Assembly: GCA_003249225.1 (NCBI GenBank) | Contig: QKJQ01000012.1 | Coordinates: 62,001-126,000, forward strand | DNA length: 64,000 nucleotides | DNA from: Clostridia bacterium | Lineage (GTDB): Bacteria; Bacillota; Clostridia; Lachnospirales; Lachnospiraceae | Direction: 5' to 3' | Shown: positions 17,874-27,732 of the stretch, one piece after another | Layout of the letters: every line of letters begins with the position of its first letter | Position numbering within the stretch: the first letter of the stretch is position 1 | Program-made: the position numbers and the translations under genes | Notes under the pieces: model-generated | The model's database searches: none | What the model was told of the DNA's origin: nothing | The model's input: only the letters and a program-made list of their open reading frames with translations

Positions 17874-19313
17874 ATGACCGGAATAGAAGAAACAGTAATC
17901 AGTGCCGGTATTGATGTCGGAACATCAACGACTCAGGTCATCTTCAGTCAGATCCGCCTGAAAAACACAGGCGGATTTGGATGTATACCAAAGATTGAAA
18001 TTATCGATAAAACAATATTCTATCGCAGTAGAATACATTTTACACCTTTAATTCGGGAAGATGAGATCGACGAAAAAAAAGTAAAACAAATCGTTGAGGA
18101 AGAATACAAAACGGCGGGAATCAAACCGTCTGATGTGTCCATGGGTGCTGTTATTATAACCGGAGAGACATCAAGAAAAAGAAATGCAAAAGCGGTGGTT
18201 CATGCTTTGTCTGATTTTGCGGGGGATTTTGTCGTAGCGGCAGCAGGACCGAATATGGAATCGGTCCTTGCAGGAAAAGGTTCCGGGGCGCAGCAACTGT
18301 CCAAAGAAAAGAATTGTGTGGTGGCTAATCTTGACATAGGCGGTGGAACAACGAATATCTGCTATTTTGAAAATGGCAGGGTCCTTGACACGGCCTGTTT
18401 CAATATTGGCGGCAGACTGATCAGAATAGAGGAGAGCCGGATTTGTTATGTGTCAGAAAAGGTAAGACCGTTGCTGAAAAAGGAAGGGAATTTAATTAAG
18501 ACCGGAGCTGTCGCAGAGGGAGAGGTAAGAATCCAGCTTGACAGTATAACAAAGGAACTGGTCAGCATATTGGAACAATCCGTTACCCTGGGTCCTAAAA
18601 ATGACAGGTTCCATGCCATGATTACGAATCAGCAAATCACCTGCGGGATTGAACCGGATATCATTACATTTTCCGGTGGGGTGGCTGACTGCATGAACGT
18701 ACGGCAGGAAGACTGGTTTGCTTTTGGCGATATTGGATGCCTGCTTGGCAGAGAGCTTGCCAAATCGGAAGCATTAATAAGTAAACATTCAGAATCAGCT
18801 GGTGAGACGATGAATGCAACCGTTATCGGAGCTGGAAATTATAGTTTTGAGGTGTCGGGCAGTACCATTGAATATCATAACTGTACATTTCCTTATAAGA
18901 ATATACCTGTGCTTTTTCTGGAAGCAGAAAGAGAGAATCTTAACGGGCTTGAAGAACAGATCAAAAAGCAGCTTGCTTTTTATAATTCAGATACAGGCGG
19001 GGACAGTCAGATTGCATTTGCCTTCAAAGGGATTGCCTGTCCTTCGTATGTAGAGTTGGAGAGAATGGCACAAAGCATTGCAAATGCTGCCAGACAGGAA
19101 TTTCGGAACGACGAAGCCCTGATTTTAGTGATTGAAAGTGACATTGCAAAATCTCTTGGACAGGCAATTCGAAGGCAAATGCCAAGAGACTATGCCATTC
19201 TTTGCATTGATCACATAACCTGTGAACCGGGAGATTATATTGATATCGGTGTACCTGCAGTCTCAGGAAAAGTGGTTCCTGTTGTGGTCAAAACACTTTT
19301 GTTTCAGAATTAG
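17874..19313 (+). CDS. eutA: Ethanolamine ammonia-lyase reactivating factor EutA
   Basis: 479 residues from ATG 17874, with GGAG 9 bases upstream. The frame stays open back to 17679, but that extension overlaps the amidohydrolase end and lacks a ribosome site. It is an actin/Hsp70-fold ATPase with phosphate motifs SAGIDVGTSTTQ and NLDIGGGTTNIC. EutA exchanges damaged cobalamin from the lyase for intact adenosylcobalamin in an ATP-dependent way. It is directly followed by eutB and eutC, which supports the assignment strongly. Confidence 0.93.
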   Translation: MTGIEETVISAGIDVGTSTTQVIFSQIRLKNTGGFGCIPKIEIIDKTIFYRSRIHFTPLIREDEIDEKKVKQIVEEEYKTAGIKPSDVSMGAVIITGETSRKRNAKAVVHALSDFAGDFVVAAAGPNMESVLAGKGSGAQQLSKEKNCVVANLDIGGGTTNICYFENGRVLDTACFNIGGRLIRIEESRICYVSEKVRPLLKKEGNLIKTGAVAEGEVRIQLDSITKELVSILEQSVTLGPKNDRFHAMITNQQITCGIEPDIITFSGGVADCMNVRQEDWFAFGDIGCLLGRELAKSEALISKHSESAGETMNATVIGAGNYSFEVSGSTIEYHNCTFPYKNIPVLFLEAERENLNGLEEQIKKQLAFYNSDTGGDSQIAFAFKGIACPSYVELERMAQSIANAARQEFRNDEALILVIESDIAKSLGQAIRRQMPRDYAILCIDHITCEPGDYIDIGVPAVSGKVVPVVVKTLLFQN

Positions 19314-19332
19314 CTGATTAGGAGAGATAGGG

Positions 19333-20697
19333 ATGATACTTAAAACAAAATTATACAATAAAACATATGAATTTTCCTCTGTGAAAGATGTACTTGCCAA
19401 AGCATCGGAACAAAAGTCAGGAGATATTCTGGCTGGAGTGGCAGCAGAGTCAAAACTTGAGAGAGTTGCAGCAAAAGTGGTTTTGAGCGAACTTACCGTA
19501 AAAGACCTTTATGAAAACCCGTCAGTTCCCTATGAAAAGGATGCGGTGACCAGATTAATTCAGGATGATATCGACGCAGCGGCCTATGAAAAACTTAAAG
19601 GAACCAGTCTCGGAGAACTAAGAGAGTGGCTGCTGTCTGGACAGACTACAGGAGAAATGATGCTTGCCGCAGGAAAGGGGCTGACGAGTGAGGCGATTTC
19701 AGGTGTTTCAAAATTAATGGGCAACCTTGATCTGATCTATGCAGGCAGTAAAATGAAGATTACAGCGACCTGCAATACAACAATCGGAGAAGACGGAGTC
19801 CTGGCCTGCCGTCTGCAGCCCAACCATCCGATCGATGATAAAGACGGAATTATTGCATCTGCCCTTGAAGGACTAAGTTATGGAGCCGGTGATGCTGTGC
19901 TGGGAGTAAATCCGGCCATTGATACGATTGATAGCACACTTTCTGTGTGGGAAGTACTGGAGAATTTAAAGAATAAGTATCAGATTCCAACGCAGACCTG
20001 CGTACTTTCTCATGTAACGACGCAGATGGAAGCACTTAAAAGAGGTGGAAGAGCAGACCTTTGCTTCCAGTCGATTGCAGGCTCGGAAAAAGCACTGGCA
20101 GCGTTTGGTGTGACTCTGCCGATGCTGTCGGAAGCGAATGCTCTGTTCCATGAACAGGGCAGTGCAAAAGGCCCCAATGTAATGTACTTTGAAACCGGAC
20201 AGGCATCCGAGCTTTCCTCATCGGCGCATTTTAATACGGATCAGGTGACCATGGAATGCCGGTGCTATGGTCTGGCAAGACATTTTCGGCCTTTTCTTGT
20301 AAATACCGTAGTGGGATTTATGGGTCCGGAATATATCTATGATTCAAAACAATTGACCAGAGCGGCACTGGAGGATGTATTCAACGGACATCTGCACGGG
20401 CTGCCGATGGGCTGCGATGTATGTTATACCAATCACATGCCTATGGATCAGAATGATAATGAGGCACTGGCTATGCTGCTTGTAAATGCCGGCTGTCATT
20501 TTATGATGGGGGTTCCGCAGGGAGATGACATTATGCTGATGTATCAGTCGACCGGTTTTCATGATCTGGCAGCACTCAGGGAGATTTCAAAAAAACATCC
20601 GATTAAGGAATTTGAACAGTGGCTGAGCAAATGGGGGTTTTGGGAGAATGGAAAGCTGGGCAGAAATGCCGGAGACTTTACAGTACTATTACAATAA
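19333..20697 (+). CDS. eutB: Ethanolamine ammonia-lyase, large (alpha) subunit
   Basis: 454 residues, the normal length. Family hallmarks include the early SGDILAGVAAES, LACRLQPNHPIDDKDGI, FQSIAGSEKA and the C-terminal GCDVCYTNHMPMDQND and FMMGVPQGDDIMLMYQST. The barrel holds the substrate site and the adenosylcobalamin-dependent radical chemistry that converts ethanolamine to acetaldehyde and ammonia. AGGAGAGATAGGG precedes the ATG. It sits between eutA and eutC with 19 and 22 base gaps, as one operon. Confidence 0.97.
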   Translation: MILKTKLYNKTYEFSSVKDVLAKASEQKSGDILAGVAAESKLERVAAKVVLSELTVKDLYENPSVPYEKDAVTRLIQDDIDAAAYEKLKGTSLGELREWLLSGQTTGEMMLAAGKGLTSEAISGVSKLMGNLDLIYAGSKMKITATCNTTIGEDGVLACRLQPNHPIDDKDGIIASALEGLSYGAGDAVLGVNPAIDTIDSTLSVWEVLENLKNKYQIPTQTCVLSHVTTQMEALKRGGRADLCFQSIAGSEKALAAFGVTLPMLSEANALFHEQGSAKGPNVMYFETGQASELSSSAHFNTDQVTMECRCYGLARHFRPFLVNTVVGFMGPEYIYDSKQLTRAALEDVFNGHLHGLPMGCDVCYTNHMPMDQNDNEALAMLLVNAGCHFMMGVPQGDDIMLMYQSTGFHDLAALREISKKHPIKEFEQWLSKWGFWENGKLGRNAGDFTVLLQ

Positions 20698-20719
20698 TGG
20701 GTGAATGATTGGAGATATT

Positions 20720-21475
20720 ATGAAAGATATAACCGAAAGCAGTATACAAAAGACTGGTTGTGAGGAAGGAATCCTGGAACCGGGGCTTATGTGGAAGGCA
20801 AAACAGTCAACGACCGCCAGAATTGGAATCGGACATACCGGAGCACGCTATAAGACGAACAGTATGTTGCGGTTTTTAGCAGATCAGGCACAGGCTTCAG
20901 ATTCTGTGTTCACAGAGGTTGAGGACGCGGTCATAAAGAAAATGAATATTCTTGAAATTCATACAAAGTGCAGAAACAAAGAAGATATGATCGTACGGCC
21001 CGACTGGGGACGTATTGTGGAAGAAGATCAGCAGAAGCTGCTTTTGGATAATTGTAAGATAAATCCGGATGTTCAGATCTATTTTGGTGACGGACTTTGT
21101 TCTCCGGCCATTGGCGCGAACATTCCGGATTTGTTTCAGGTCATCAGCAAAGGGCTGGCCTTTGAAGGAAAAGTAGTAGGTACACCATTTTTTGTTCGAT
21201 ACTGCCGTGTGAATACGGCCAGAACCATTGGGCCACTGCTGGGAGCAAAAGTTACCTGTGTTCTGATCGGTGAACGTCCTGGACTGTCAACAGCAGAAAG
21301 TATGTCAGCGTACATTGCGTACAGACCACATCCCAAGATGCAGGAATCAGAGTATACAGTCGTATCGAACATCAGCCGGTATGGAATCCCACCGGTGGAA
21401 GCTGCGGCACACATTGTTGATCTGATTCTTGAGATTCTTGAAAAAAAACAAAGTGGAATTCGTGTGGATTTATGA
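20720..21475 (+). CDS. eutC: Ethanolamine ammonia-lyase, small (beta) subunit
   Basis: 251 residues from ATG 20720, with GGAG 5 bases upstream; ATG 20705 is an alternative without a site. Motifs are ARIGIGHTGARYKT, RPDWGR and the cobalamin-contact region YFGDGLCSPAIGANIPDL, followed by RPGLSTAESMSAYIAYRPHP. It holds the corrinoid together with EutB. The N-terminal targeting extension used by microcompartment-associated EutC is short here (~30 residues), and no shell-protein gene is in the window. Confidence 0.96.
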   Translation: MKDITESSIQKTGCEEGILEPGLMWKAKQSTTARIGIGHTGARYKTNSMLRFLADQAQASDSVFTEVEDAVIKKMNILEIHTKCRNKEDMIVRPDWGRIVEEDQQKLLLDNCKINPDVQIYFGDGLCSPAIGANIPDLFQVISKGLAFEGKVVGTPFFVRYCRVNTARTIGPLLGAKVTCVLIGERPGLSTAESMSAYIAYRPHPKMQESEYTVVSNISRYGIPPVEAAAHIVDLILEILEKKQSGIRVDL

Positions 21476-21485
21476 TAGTATAGTA

Positions 21486-21494
21486 TGGTATAAT
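21486..21494 (+). promoter_or_regulatory. Extended -10 promoter upstream of the hybrid kinase
   Basis: TGGTATAAT (21486-21494) is a perfect extended -10. No good -35 lies 17 bp upstream. It is placed about 70 bp before the kinase start and just after eutC. Confidence 0.5.
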
Positions 21495-21566
21495 TATTTT
21501 ATCTGAGAGGAATTAATTTCGTAAGAACTGTATAAAGTGCGGAAGTGAAACATAGGGGGAAACAAG

Positions 21567-24500
21567 GTGAAAAAGCACAGGAAAACAGCTTTTATAGTTT
21601 TGCTTGGATCATTTGGACTTGCAGCAGTGATTTCTTATATGACTCAAAACGAATATATGAATGCAGCATTGCGCCCTTGCATTGTATTACTGGCTTTTTT
21701 TTCCTTCTATTTTTATGTTAAGCCAATGAAAGAATATTGGAACGGCAGGCGACTGGTCCTGACAGCTCTATCGATCTGGCTGTTTATGGACGTTCTTGCT
21801 CTGTTCCGTTTTTTTATGCCTTTTTCGTGGTCGGAAAATTACTGGGTCTTTGATGGCATTGAGATTATCCTTGGTGTTATGGTCAGGATCCTTCTATACA
21901 TTTCAGTTCTTCTTGTTTATCATTATCTGACTAGGCAGCTGCACCCCTTTCTAATGATTTCTGATATATTTATTACGTTAGCCTGTGTTTCGACTGCTGT
22001 CTGGATGATTTTTTTCAGAGGCGAGACGTACCCTTTGAAAGATGAACGGTTCGGTCGTCTCCTTCAGGGAGATATTGCTGAACTCACCTCAGTTTTTTAT
22101 ATGATCATGTCCTTACTGACGCTGGGTATTCTGATGGTTTCAAGTTTTTACTATACCGGTCGGAAGATTACTATGGGGTATCAGTTATTGCTGGTCAGCG
22201 TTACGATTATATCAAGTGCCGATCTTTTTCTTTCTTTTGTTTCAATGAACAGTCTGGACAAGAGGCAGATAGCTATGCTTTACGATATTGCGTTTTTTTT
22301 GATTATCGTAGGCAGTCTTATTTATGAAAATTCATCGGTAAATGAAAAGTTTTTTGACCGAAAGCTGGATCATATTCCGACATCCTGGCTGAATGCGTTG
22401 TATTTGCTGATCTATCCGGCTCTGATCATTTTAACAGTTGGGTTTCATTCTGCCGTGCTGCTGTATATTTTACTTATCATATTCTATTGCTATTCCATTT
22501 TATATACAAAACAGATTCGAAAAGTTGATTACCTGCTTGAGAGAGAACGTAATTACAGTGAAAAACTGCAGTTATATTCAAATGTTCTGGAACAGGCACC
22601 TATGTCGGTCGTTATAGCCGATGTCGATGGAAAAGTGCAGTATGTCAATCCGTACTTCCAGCGAACAACAGGATTTTTAGCGGAAGATATTATCGGAGAA
22701 CAACCGTATTATGTACTTGAAAACGCGGAAATGAATCAGCAATATCAGGAGGTATGGAAATCTATTTCGCAAGGAAAAGAATGGAGCGGCGATCTGATAA
22801 GCAAAAATAAAGAAGGTGAAGATTACGAAGAACGGGCGATCATACTTCCCATCAAAGATAAAGATGAAAAAATCACTCATTTTGTTTCTATAAAACAGAA
22901 CATTTCGGAAGAAAAAAGAATTAAGAATCAGCTCAGCAATCAATCTTACTTTACGTCACAGCTGCTGGATGTAATCCCGGGTGCGATTTTTTATACCTCG
23001 CTGGATGATTATTTTCTTGGTGGGAACAAGGAATGCAGAAGGATCTTTGGAATAAACACAGAGGAATTAAGAGGTGTTAAATTATCAAAGACATTCTTTA
23101 TGTTGGGTGAAAGGTATCAGAAGTATCTGCGTATGAAAGAGGAATCTGTGAAGAGTAAATCTATCAGCATACGACAGATCAGTGTATTAGCAGAGGACTG
23201 TACAGAACGTACCGCATTGTTCAGCCTTTGTCCGTTCTATCTGTCGGATAACAGCATTGGCGGTTTTCTTGGAATCATGACAGACATTACGGACCTGAAA
23301 CAGAATGAAGCAGACCTTGAAGAAGCCCTTAAGAAAGCAAAGGAAGCAGCCACTGCCAAAACGACATTCCTTGCAAACATGAGCCATGAGATTCGTACAC
23401 CGATGAATGCTATTCTTGGAATGACCTATCTGACCATGAAGACAGATTTGAACCAGAAACAGATGGATTATATCATCAAGATTCAGAATGCAGCTTCCTC
23501 ACTTCTTGGAATTATTAACGAGATTCTTGACTTTTCAAAGTTTGAATCGGGGAAACTGGAAATGGAGCAGACTGAATTCTACATGGAAACAGTTCTTTCC
23601 AATGCCATAGATCTATTCGTGCCGAAGGCATTCGAAAAACAACTTGAGTTTCTTTATCATATTTCAAATGACCTGCCCAAAACACTGATAGGGGATCCGC
23701 TGCGCCTGGGTCAGATTATTACGAATCTTGTCAGCAATGCTGTCAAATTTACAGAAAGAGGAGAAATCGAAATCGATGTATCCTGTGAACAGCAATATGC
23801 CGGGCGTATTAAGCTGCGCATATCCGTAAGAGATACAGGAATCGGCATTGTTCAGAGCAGTAAAGAGAAAATATTTGAAGCTTTTACACAAATGGATAGT
23901 TCTACCACAAGAAAGTATGGCGGAACCGGACTTGGACTGACGATTTGTCAGAGGCTTGTTGAAATGATGGACGGTACGTTATGGGTGGAAAGCGAATACG
24001 GGAAAGGCAGTACCTTTACCTTTACTGCCTGGTTCGATTATAAAGATGATCGTATACAATCTGCGAATATACCGGTTCAGTTAGAGGGAAAAAGAGCATT
24101 GGTTGTTGATGACAACCGTGCGGCGGGAAAGATATTAAAAGAATATCTGGAAGTTCTGGGGATGGCGGTCGAAGTTACCGAATCCGGTGAAGAAGCAATT
24201 GCCAGAATGCTCAACACAGCAAAATCACAGCAGTATACAATGGTATTTCTCGACTGGCAGATGCCGGGACTGAGCGGAATGGAGACAGCCGAAAAGATTA
24301 AGACTTCCTCAGTTATACTAGGAGATCCGCTTTTGTTCATTGTAGCAGGGAATAACATCGGGGAATTATCTTCCCAGCCTCAGGCATCCTATGTGGATGG
24401 GTATCTATCGAAACCTATCAATCAACAGACATTAAAAGATATGTTGCTGAAGGTATACAAAACCTATGAGGCAGCTTCATCATCCGTAAAATCGGCAGAC

Positions 24501-24902
24501 AACGATGTGTATGATCTGTCAGGTAAGCACATTCTTCTGGTTGAAGATAATGAGATAAACCGGCAGATCGCTTATGAGCTTTTAACACAGCATGGAATTG
24601 ATGTCGAGCTTGCACAGAATGGTCTGGAAGCTCTTGAAGCGGTTAGCCAGGCGATGAACAAACGCCCCTTTCAGCTGGTGCTTATGGATATACAGATGCC
24701 CGTTATGGATGGCTTTACTGCAACAGAAAAAATTCATGAACTGGATGAAAATCTGCCGGTCATAGCGATGACAGCCCGTACCATGGAGGATGAAAAAGAG
24801 AAATGTTATTTGGCAGGGATGAACGATCATATTGCAAAACCTATTGATCCATTCTATATGTTCTATACCATAGCAAAGTGGGTACGGTCAGAATCGAATT
24901 AG
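21567..24902 (+). CDS. Membrane-bound hybrid sensor histidine kinase with two PAS and two receiver domains
   Basis: 1111 residues. About eight membrane spans occupy residues 1-310, followed by a short coiled coil, PAS 1 (about 335-450, APMSVVIADVDGKVQYVNPYFQRTTGF, in part), PAS 2 (about 465-575), and HisKA with the phospho-accepting His near residue 607 (MSHEIRTPMNAILGM). The HATPase has GDPLRLGQIITNLVSNA and GTGLGLTI. REC1 has its Asp in FLDWQMPG and REC2 in VLMDIQMPV. There is no output domain, so a separate regulator or phosphotransfer protein must act. The start is GTG with AGGGGG 7 bases upstream. It lies directly after eutABC and could sense ethanolamine or envelope signals; this is inferred from position only. 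Confidence 0.9.
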   Translation: MKKHRKTAFIVLLGSFGLAAVISYMTQNEYMNAALRPCIVLLAFFSFYFYVKPMKEYWNGRRLVLTALSIWLFMDVLALFRFFMPFSWSENYWVFDGIEIILGVMVRILLYISVLLVYHYLTRQLHPFLMISDIFITLACVSTAVWMIFFRGETYPLKDERFGRLLQGDIAELTSVFYMIMSLLTLGILMVSSFYYTGRKITMGYQLLLVSVTIISSADLFLSFVSMNSLDKRQIAMLYDIAFFLIIVGSLIYENSSVNEKFFDRKLDHIPTSWLNALYLLIYPALIILTVGFHSAVLLYILLIIFYCYSILYTKQIRKVDYLLERERNYSEKLQLYSNVLEQAPMSVVIADVDGKVQYVNPYFQRTTGFLAEDIIGEQPYYVLENAEMNQQYQEVWKSISQGKEWSGDLISKNKEGEDYEERAIILPIKDKDEKITHFVSIKQNISEEKRIKNQLSNQSYFTSQLLDVIPGAIFYTSLDDYFLGGNKECRRIFGINTEELRGVKLSKTFFMLGERYQKYLRMKEESVKSKSISIRQISVLAEDCTERTALFSLCPFYLSDNSIGGFLGIMTDITDLKQNEADLEEALKKAKEAATAKTTFLANMSHEIRTPMNAILGMTYLTMKTDLNQKQMDYIIKIQNAASSLLGIINEILDFSKFESGKLEMEQTEFYMETVLSNAIDLFVPKAFEKQLEFLYHISNDLPKTLIGDPLRLGQIITNLVSNAVKFTERGEIEIDVSCEQQYAGRIKLRISVRDTGIGIVQSSKEKIFEAFTQMDSSTTRKYGGTGLGLTICQRLVEMMDGTLWVESEYGKGSTFTFTAWFDYKDDRIQSANIPVQLEGKRALVVDDNRAAGKILKEYLEVLGMAVEVTESGEEAIARMLNTAKSQQYTMVFLDWQMPGLSGMETAEKIKTSSVILGDPLLFIVAGNNIGELSSQPQASYVDGYLSKPINQQTLKDMLLKVYKTYEAASSSVKSADNDVYDLSGKHILLVEDNEINRQIAYELLTQHGIDVELAQNGLEALEAVSQAMNKRPFQLVLMDIQMPVMDGFTATEKIHELDENLPVIAMTARTMEDEKEKCYLAGMNDHIAKPIDPFYMFYTIAKWVRSESN

Positions 24903-25021
24903 TGCAGAAAGCAGATGGCTTTTTAGAATTCAAAAAAATTACCGTATTGGAGAATACCGGTCAGATACACGATATAGTAAAAAAAATGAAATGTACAAAA
25001 CGTGCAGGAATGGAGTTCACT

Positions 25022-25954
25022 ATGAGAATTATCGAAGCAGCAGAAGTCAGGGAGAGATTGACCATGCCGGTCTGCATAGAACTGATGAAGGAAGCACTTA
25101 GCAAACTGGAAGCAGGAGAAGCAAAACAGCCGCTGCGAAGCATTAATCCAATTCCCGGCGGGAATCTTTTCGGCTTTATGCCGGCATGGCTTGAAGATTA
25201 CTTTGGCGCAAAAGTAATAACAGCCTTTCACAAAAATCAGGGAACAAAGTATCCCAGTCATATGGGATATGTCATGATGTTTGATTCGGTCCATGGTGTT
25301 CCGGTCGGAATGGCTGATTGCAGTACGATAACAGAGATCCGGACAGGTGCTGTATCTGCTGCAGCAACCAGTGTGCTGGCAAAGAAAGACGCCGGCATTG
25401 CAGCAATTATTGGCTGTGGAGCACAGGGGAGATCGCATCTTGAAGCCATACGCTGTGTACGTCCGATCCGGGAAGTCCGGTGTTTCGACATAAGACCGGA
25501 AGCGGCAGAACTTTTTGCGAAAGAACAGGGTGAAAAATACAATCTGAACGTACAGACGGCAGCTTCTGTCGAAGAAGCAGTGAGGGGTGCAGATATCATT
25601 TGTACACTTACGCCAAGCAAGGAGCCCTATCTGAAAGCTGAATGGATTGCAAAAGGTGCACATATTAATGCGGTAGGAACATTTTCACCAACAACCAGGG
25701 AGCTGACATCCGAACTTATAGCAGCCTCCAGGCTCTTTGCGGATCAGGTGGAGGCGATGGAAAAAGAAGCCGGAGAATATCTGATTCCGTTACAGGAAGG
25801 ACTCATAACCAGGGATCATATTGTTGGCTCCATAGGAGGAGTGTTGAACGGAAAAATTCAGGGAAGAAGAGATGATCAGGAGATTACAGTTTTTGACGCT
25901 CTTGGGCTTGCCATTGAAGATGTTATTTGCGGCAGATATCTGGTATGTTGTTAG
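25022..25954 (+). CDS. Ornithine cyclodeaminase / mu-crystallin family protein
   Basis: 310 residues from ATG 25022, with GGAG 6 bases upstream; an open extension back to 24878 overlaps the kinase gene and is not used. The N-terminal dimerisation part has the Arg/Lys region with FGAKVITAFHKNQGTKYPSHMG, and the NAD-binding Rossmann motif is IIGCGAQGRSHLEAI. Members include ornithine cyclodeaminase, alanine dehydrogenase and ketimine reductases. The substrate cannot be assigned. It stands between the hybrid kinase and an unrecognised barrel protein, 120 and 40 bases apart, probably in one transcript. Confidence 0.85.
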   Translation: MRIIEAAEVRERLTMPVCIELMKEALSKLEAGEAKQPLRSINPIPGGNLFGFMPAWLEDYFGAKVITAFHKNQGTKYPSHMGYVMMFDSVHGVPVGMADCSTITEIRTGAVSAAATSVLAKKDAGIAAIIGCGAQGRSHLEAIRCVRPIREVRCFDIRPEAAELFAKEQGEKYNLNVQTAASVEEAVRGADIICTLTPSKEPYLKAEWIAKGAHINAVGTFSPTTRELTSELIAASRLFADQVEAMEKEAGEYLIPLQEGLITRDHIVGSIGGVLNGKIQGRRDDQEITVFDALGLAIEDVICGRYLVCC

Positions 25955-25994
25955 GTAATAAGAAAAAACAAAAATAGTGATAATGGAGGGGACC

Positions 25995-27704
25995 ATGAAC
26001 TATAAGGAGTTTACTGTGAGTATTTACTGTCCAGTCGGTAATCTGACTGCAATTGCTTCAATTGAGGAATTTGATCTGAAATTCAGCAGGATGTTAGAAA
26101 AGGTAAACATTGAGAAGGTATACCTTGAGACATATCGTAGCGGCGTAACAATTGAAAAGGCACAAATGCTTCGCATCAAAGAGTATTTCCTGTCAAAAGA
26201 AATTAAGGTAGCCGGAGGCATTACAACAGATGATGTATATGACCCGTCAGAAGGCGGATTCAGCCCGTTCTGCTATACCTCTGAAGCAGTAAGAAGGAAG
26301 TTAGAGAACATTGTAATCATGACCAGTGAATTGTTCGATGAATTTATTCTTGATGATTTCTTTTTTACGAACTGTCGCTGTGAACAATGCATTGAAGCAA
26401 AGGGAAATCGTTCCTGGCAGGATTTTCGTCTTGACCTGATGAAAGAAATATCAGAAGAAGTTATTGTAAAACCTGCCAAAAGAGCAAATCCTGACTGCAG
26501 ACCAATCATTAAATTCCCGAACTGGTATGAACATTTTCAGGAAGCAGGCTATAATCTGGAAGAGGAACCTAAGATATTTGACAGTATTTATACAGGAACA
26601 GAGACGAGGAATCCAACGTATACCCAGCAGCATCTTCCCAAGTACTTAAGTTATTTTATAATGCGTTATTTTGAACATATTGCACCGGGCAGAAATCTTG
26701 GCGGATGGTTCGATCCATATGAGTGTACCTATAATCTGACCTCTTATCTTGAACAGGGATATCTGACGTTGTTCGCAAAAGCAAAAGAAGCCATGTTGTT
26801 CAGTCTTGGCTCTCTGTTAAATGATGCTGCTTTTTCTGTATTTCCGGCTGCGGTTGGACAGATGTTTGAGGATATGGACGGCATGATGAAAAAGTTGGGA
26901 GAGCCGATCGGTGTTCCGTGCTATCTGCCTTATCACGGACATGGAGAAGATTATCTTCATAATTATATAGGTATGTGCGGGATTCCGCTTGACCCATATC
27001 CTGATTATCCTAAAATGGCTTCCACTGTTTTTCTGACACAGAACGCGGCAAAGGATACGGATCTTGTGGGTAAGATAAAGAAAAGTCTTTGTAACGGGGC
27101 GGACGTGATTGTAACCTCAGGGCTTGTATGTCAGTTAGGCAGCGCGTTTCATGAGCTTGCGCATGTAACCTATCAGGGACAGAAGATGTATGTTAATACC
27201 TTTATGGTCTCTGAAAACGGTGGTGTCTCCATGGAAGGAAGTGTGGAAGCAGCGGAGAAAATTCTGTTTCCGGTTCCCCAGATGTTTACGAACGATGTAT
27301 GGCAGATTGCAGGTGGTTATGGCATAGATAATAATTCGCCCATTCTTATGAAAACAAAATACGCAAAAGGCAGACTCTTTATCGTTAGTATACCAGACGA
27401 TCAGGGACAGCTTTACCAGCTTCCGGCGCCCTTACTGAATGTTCTTCGTCGCGTCTTTACTTCAAAGCTGTCAGTCATTCTGGAAGGACCATCAAAAGTT
27501 GCGATGTTCCTTTATGATAACAGAACGCTGATACTTCGTTCGTTCCTGCCCTATTCTGTAGCTTGCAGGCTTTTGTTTCCAGACGGACCAGTCAGTATTC
27601 TTGTAAATAATAAACAAATTGAAGCTACGAACAACAGACCGGAAAAGGAAACAAGTTTGTCCCTGGTGCTTCATCCCGGCGTTAATTATCTTGTGGAGTT
27701 TTAA
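25995..27704 (+). CDS. Large conserved-looking protein, putative glycosidase-like TIM barrel
   Basis: 569 residues from ATG 25995, with GGAGG 5 bases upstream. I do not recognise a named family. Features suggesting a glycoside-hydrolase-like barrel are an acidic strand end (ELFDEFILDDFFFTNC), a Cys pair (NCRCEQC), aromatic-rich loops (KFPNWYEHF), a GGWFDPYECTYN segment and a C-terminal beta-rich module (about residues 470-569). No signal peptide or membrane span is seen, so it should be cytoplasmic. It follows the ornithine cyclodeaminase-like gene by 40 bases. The function is open. Confidence 0.7.
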   Translation: MNYKEFTVSIYCPVGNLTAIASIEEFDLKFSRMLEKVNIEKVYLETYRSGVTIEKAQMLRIKEYFLSKEIKVAGGITTDDVYDPSEGGFSPFCYTSEAVRRKLENIVIMTSELFDEFILDDFFFTNCRCEQCIEAKGNRSWQDFRLDLMKEISEEVIVKPAKRANPDCRPIIKFPNWYEHFQEAGYNLEEEPKIFDSIYTGTETRNPTYTQQHLPKYLSYFIMRYFEHIAPGRNLGGWFDPYECTYNLTSYLEQGYLTLFAKAKEAMLFSLGSLLNDAAFSVFPAAVGQMFEDMDGMMKKLGEPIGVPCYLPYHGHGEDYLHNYIGMCGIPLDPYPDYPKMASTVFLTQNAAKDTDLVGKIKKSLCNGADVIVTSGLVCQLGSAFHELAHVTYQGQKMYVNTFMVSENGGVSMEGSVEAAEKILFPVPQMFTNDVWQIAGGYGIDNNSPILMKTKYAKGRLFIVSIPDDQGQLYQLPAPLLNVLRRVFTSKLSVILEGPSKVAMFLYDNRTLILRSFLPYSVACRLLFPDGPVSILVNNKQIEATNNRPEKETSLSLVLHPGVNYLVEF

Positions 27705-27732
27705 ATTTGAAAATGAATAAATCTGCAAATAA

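Noticed and set aside
21476..21566. B12 riboswitch near eut or metH genes
   Set aside because: No B12-box-like sequence in any of the intergenic gaps at 16.0-21.6 kb or 37.0-37.2 kb.
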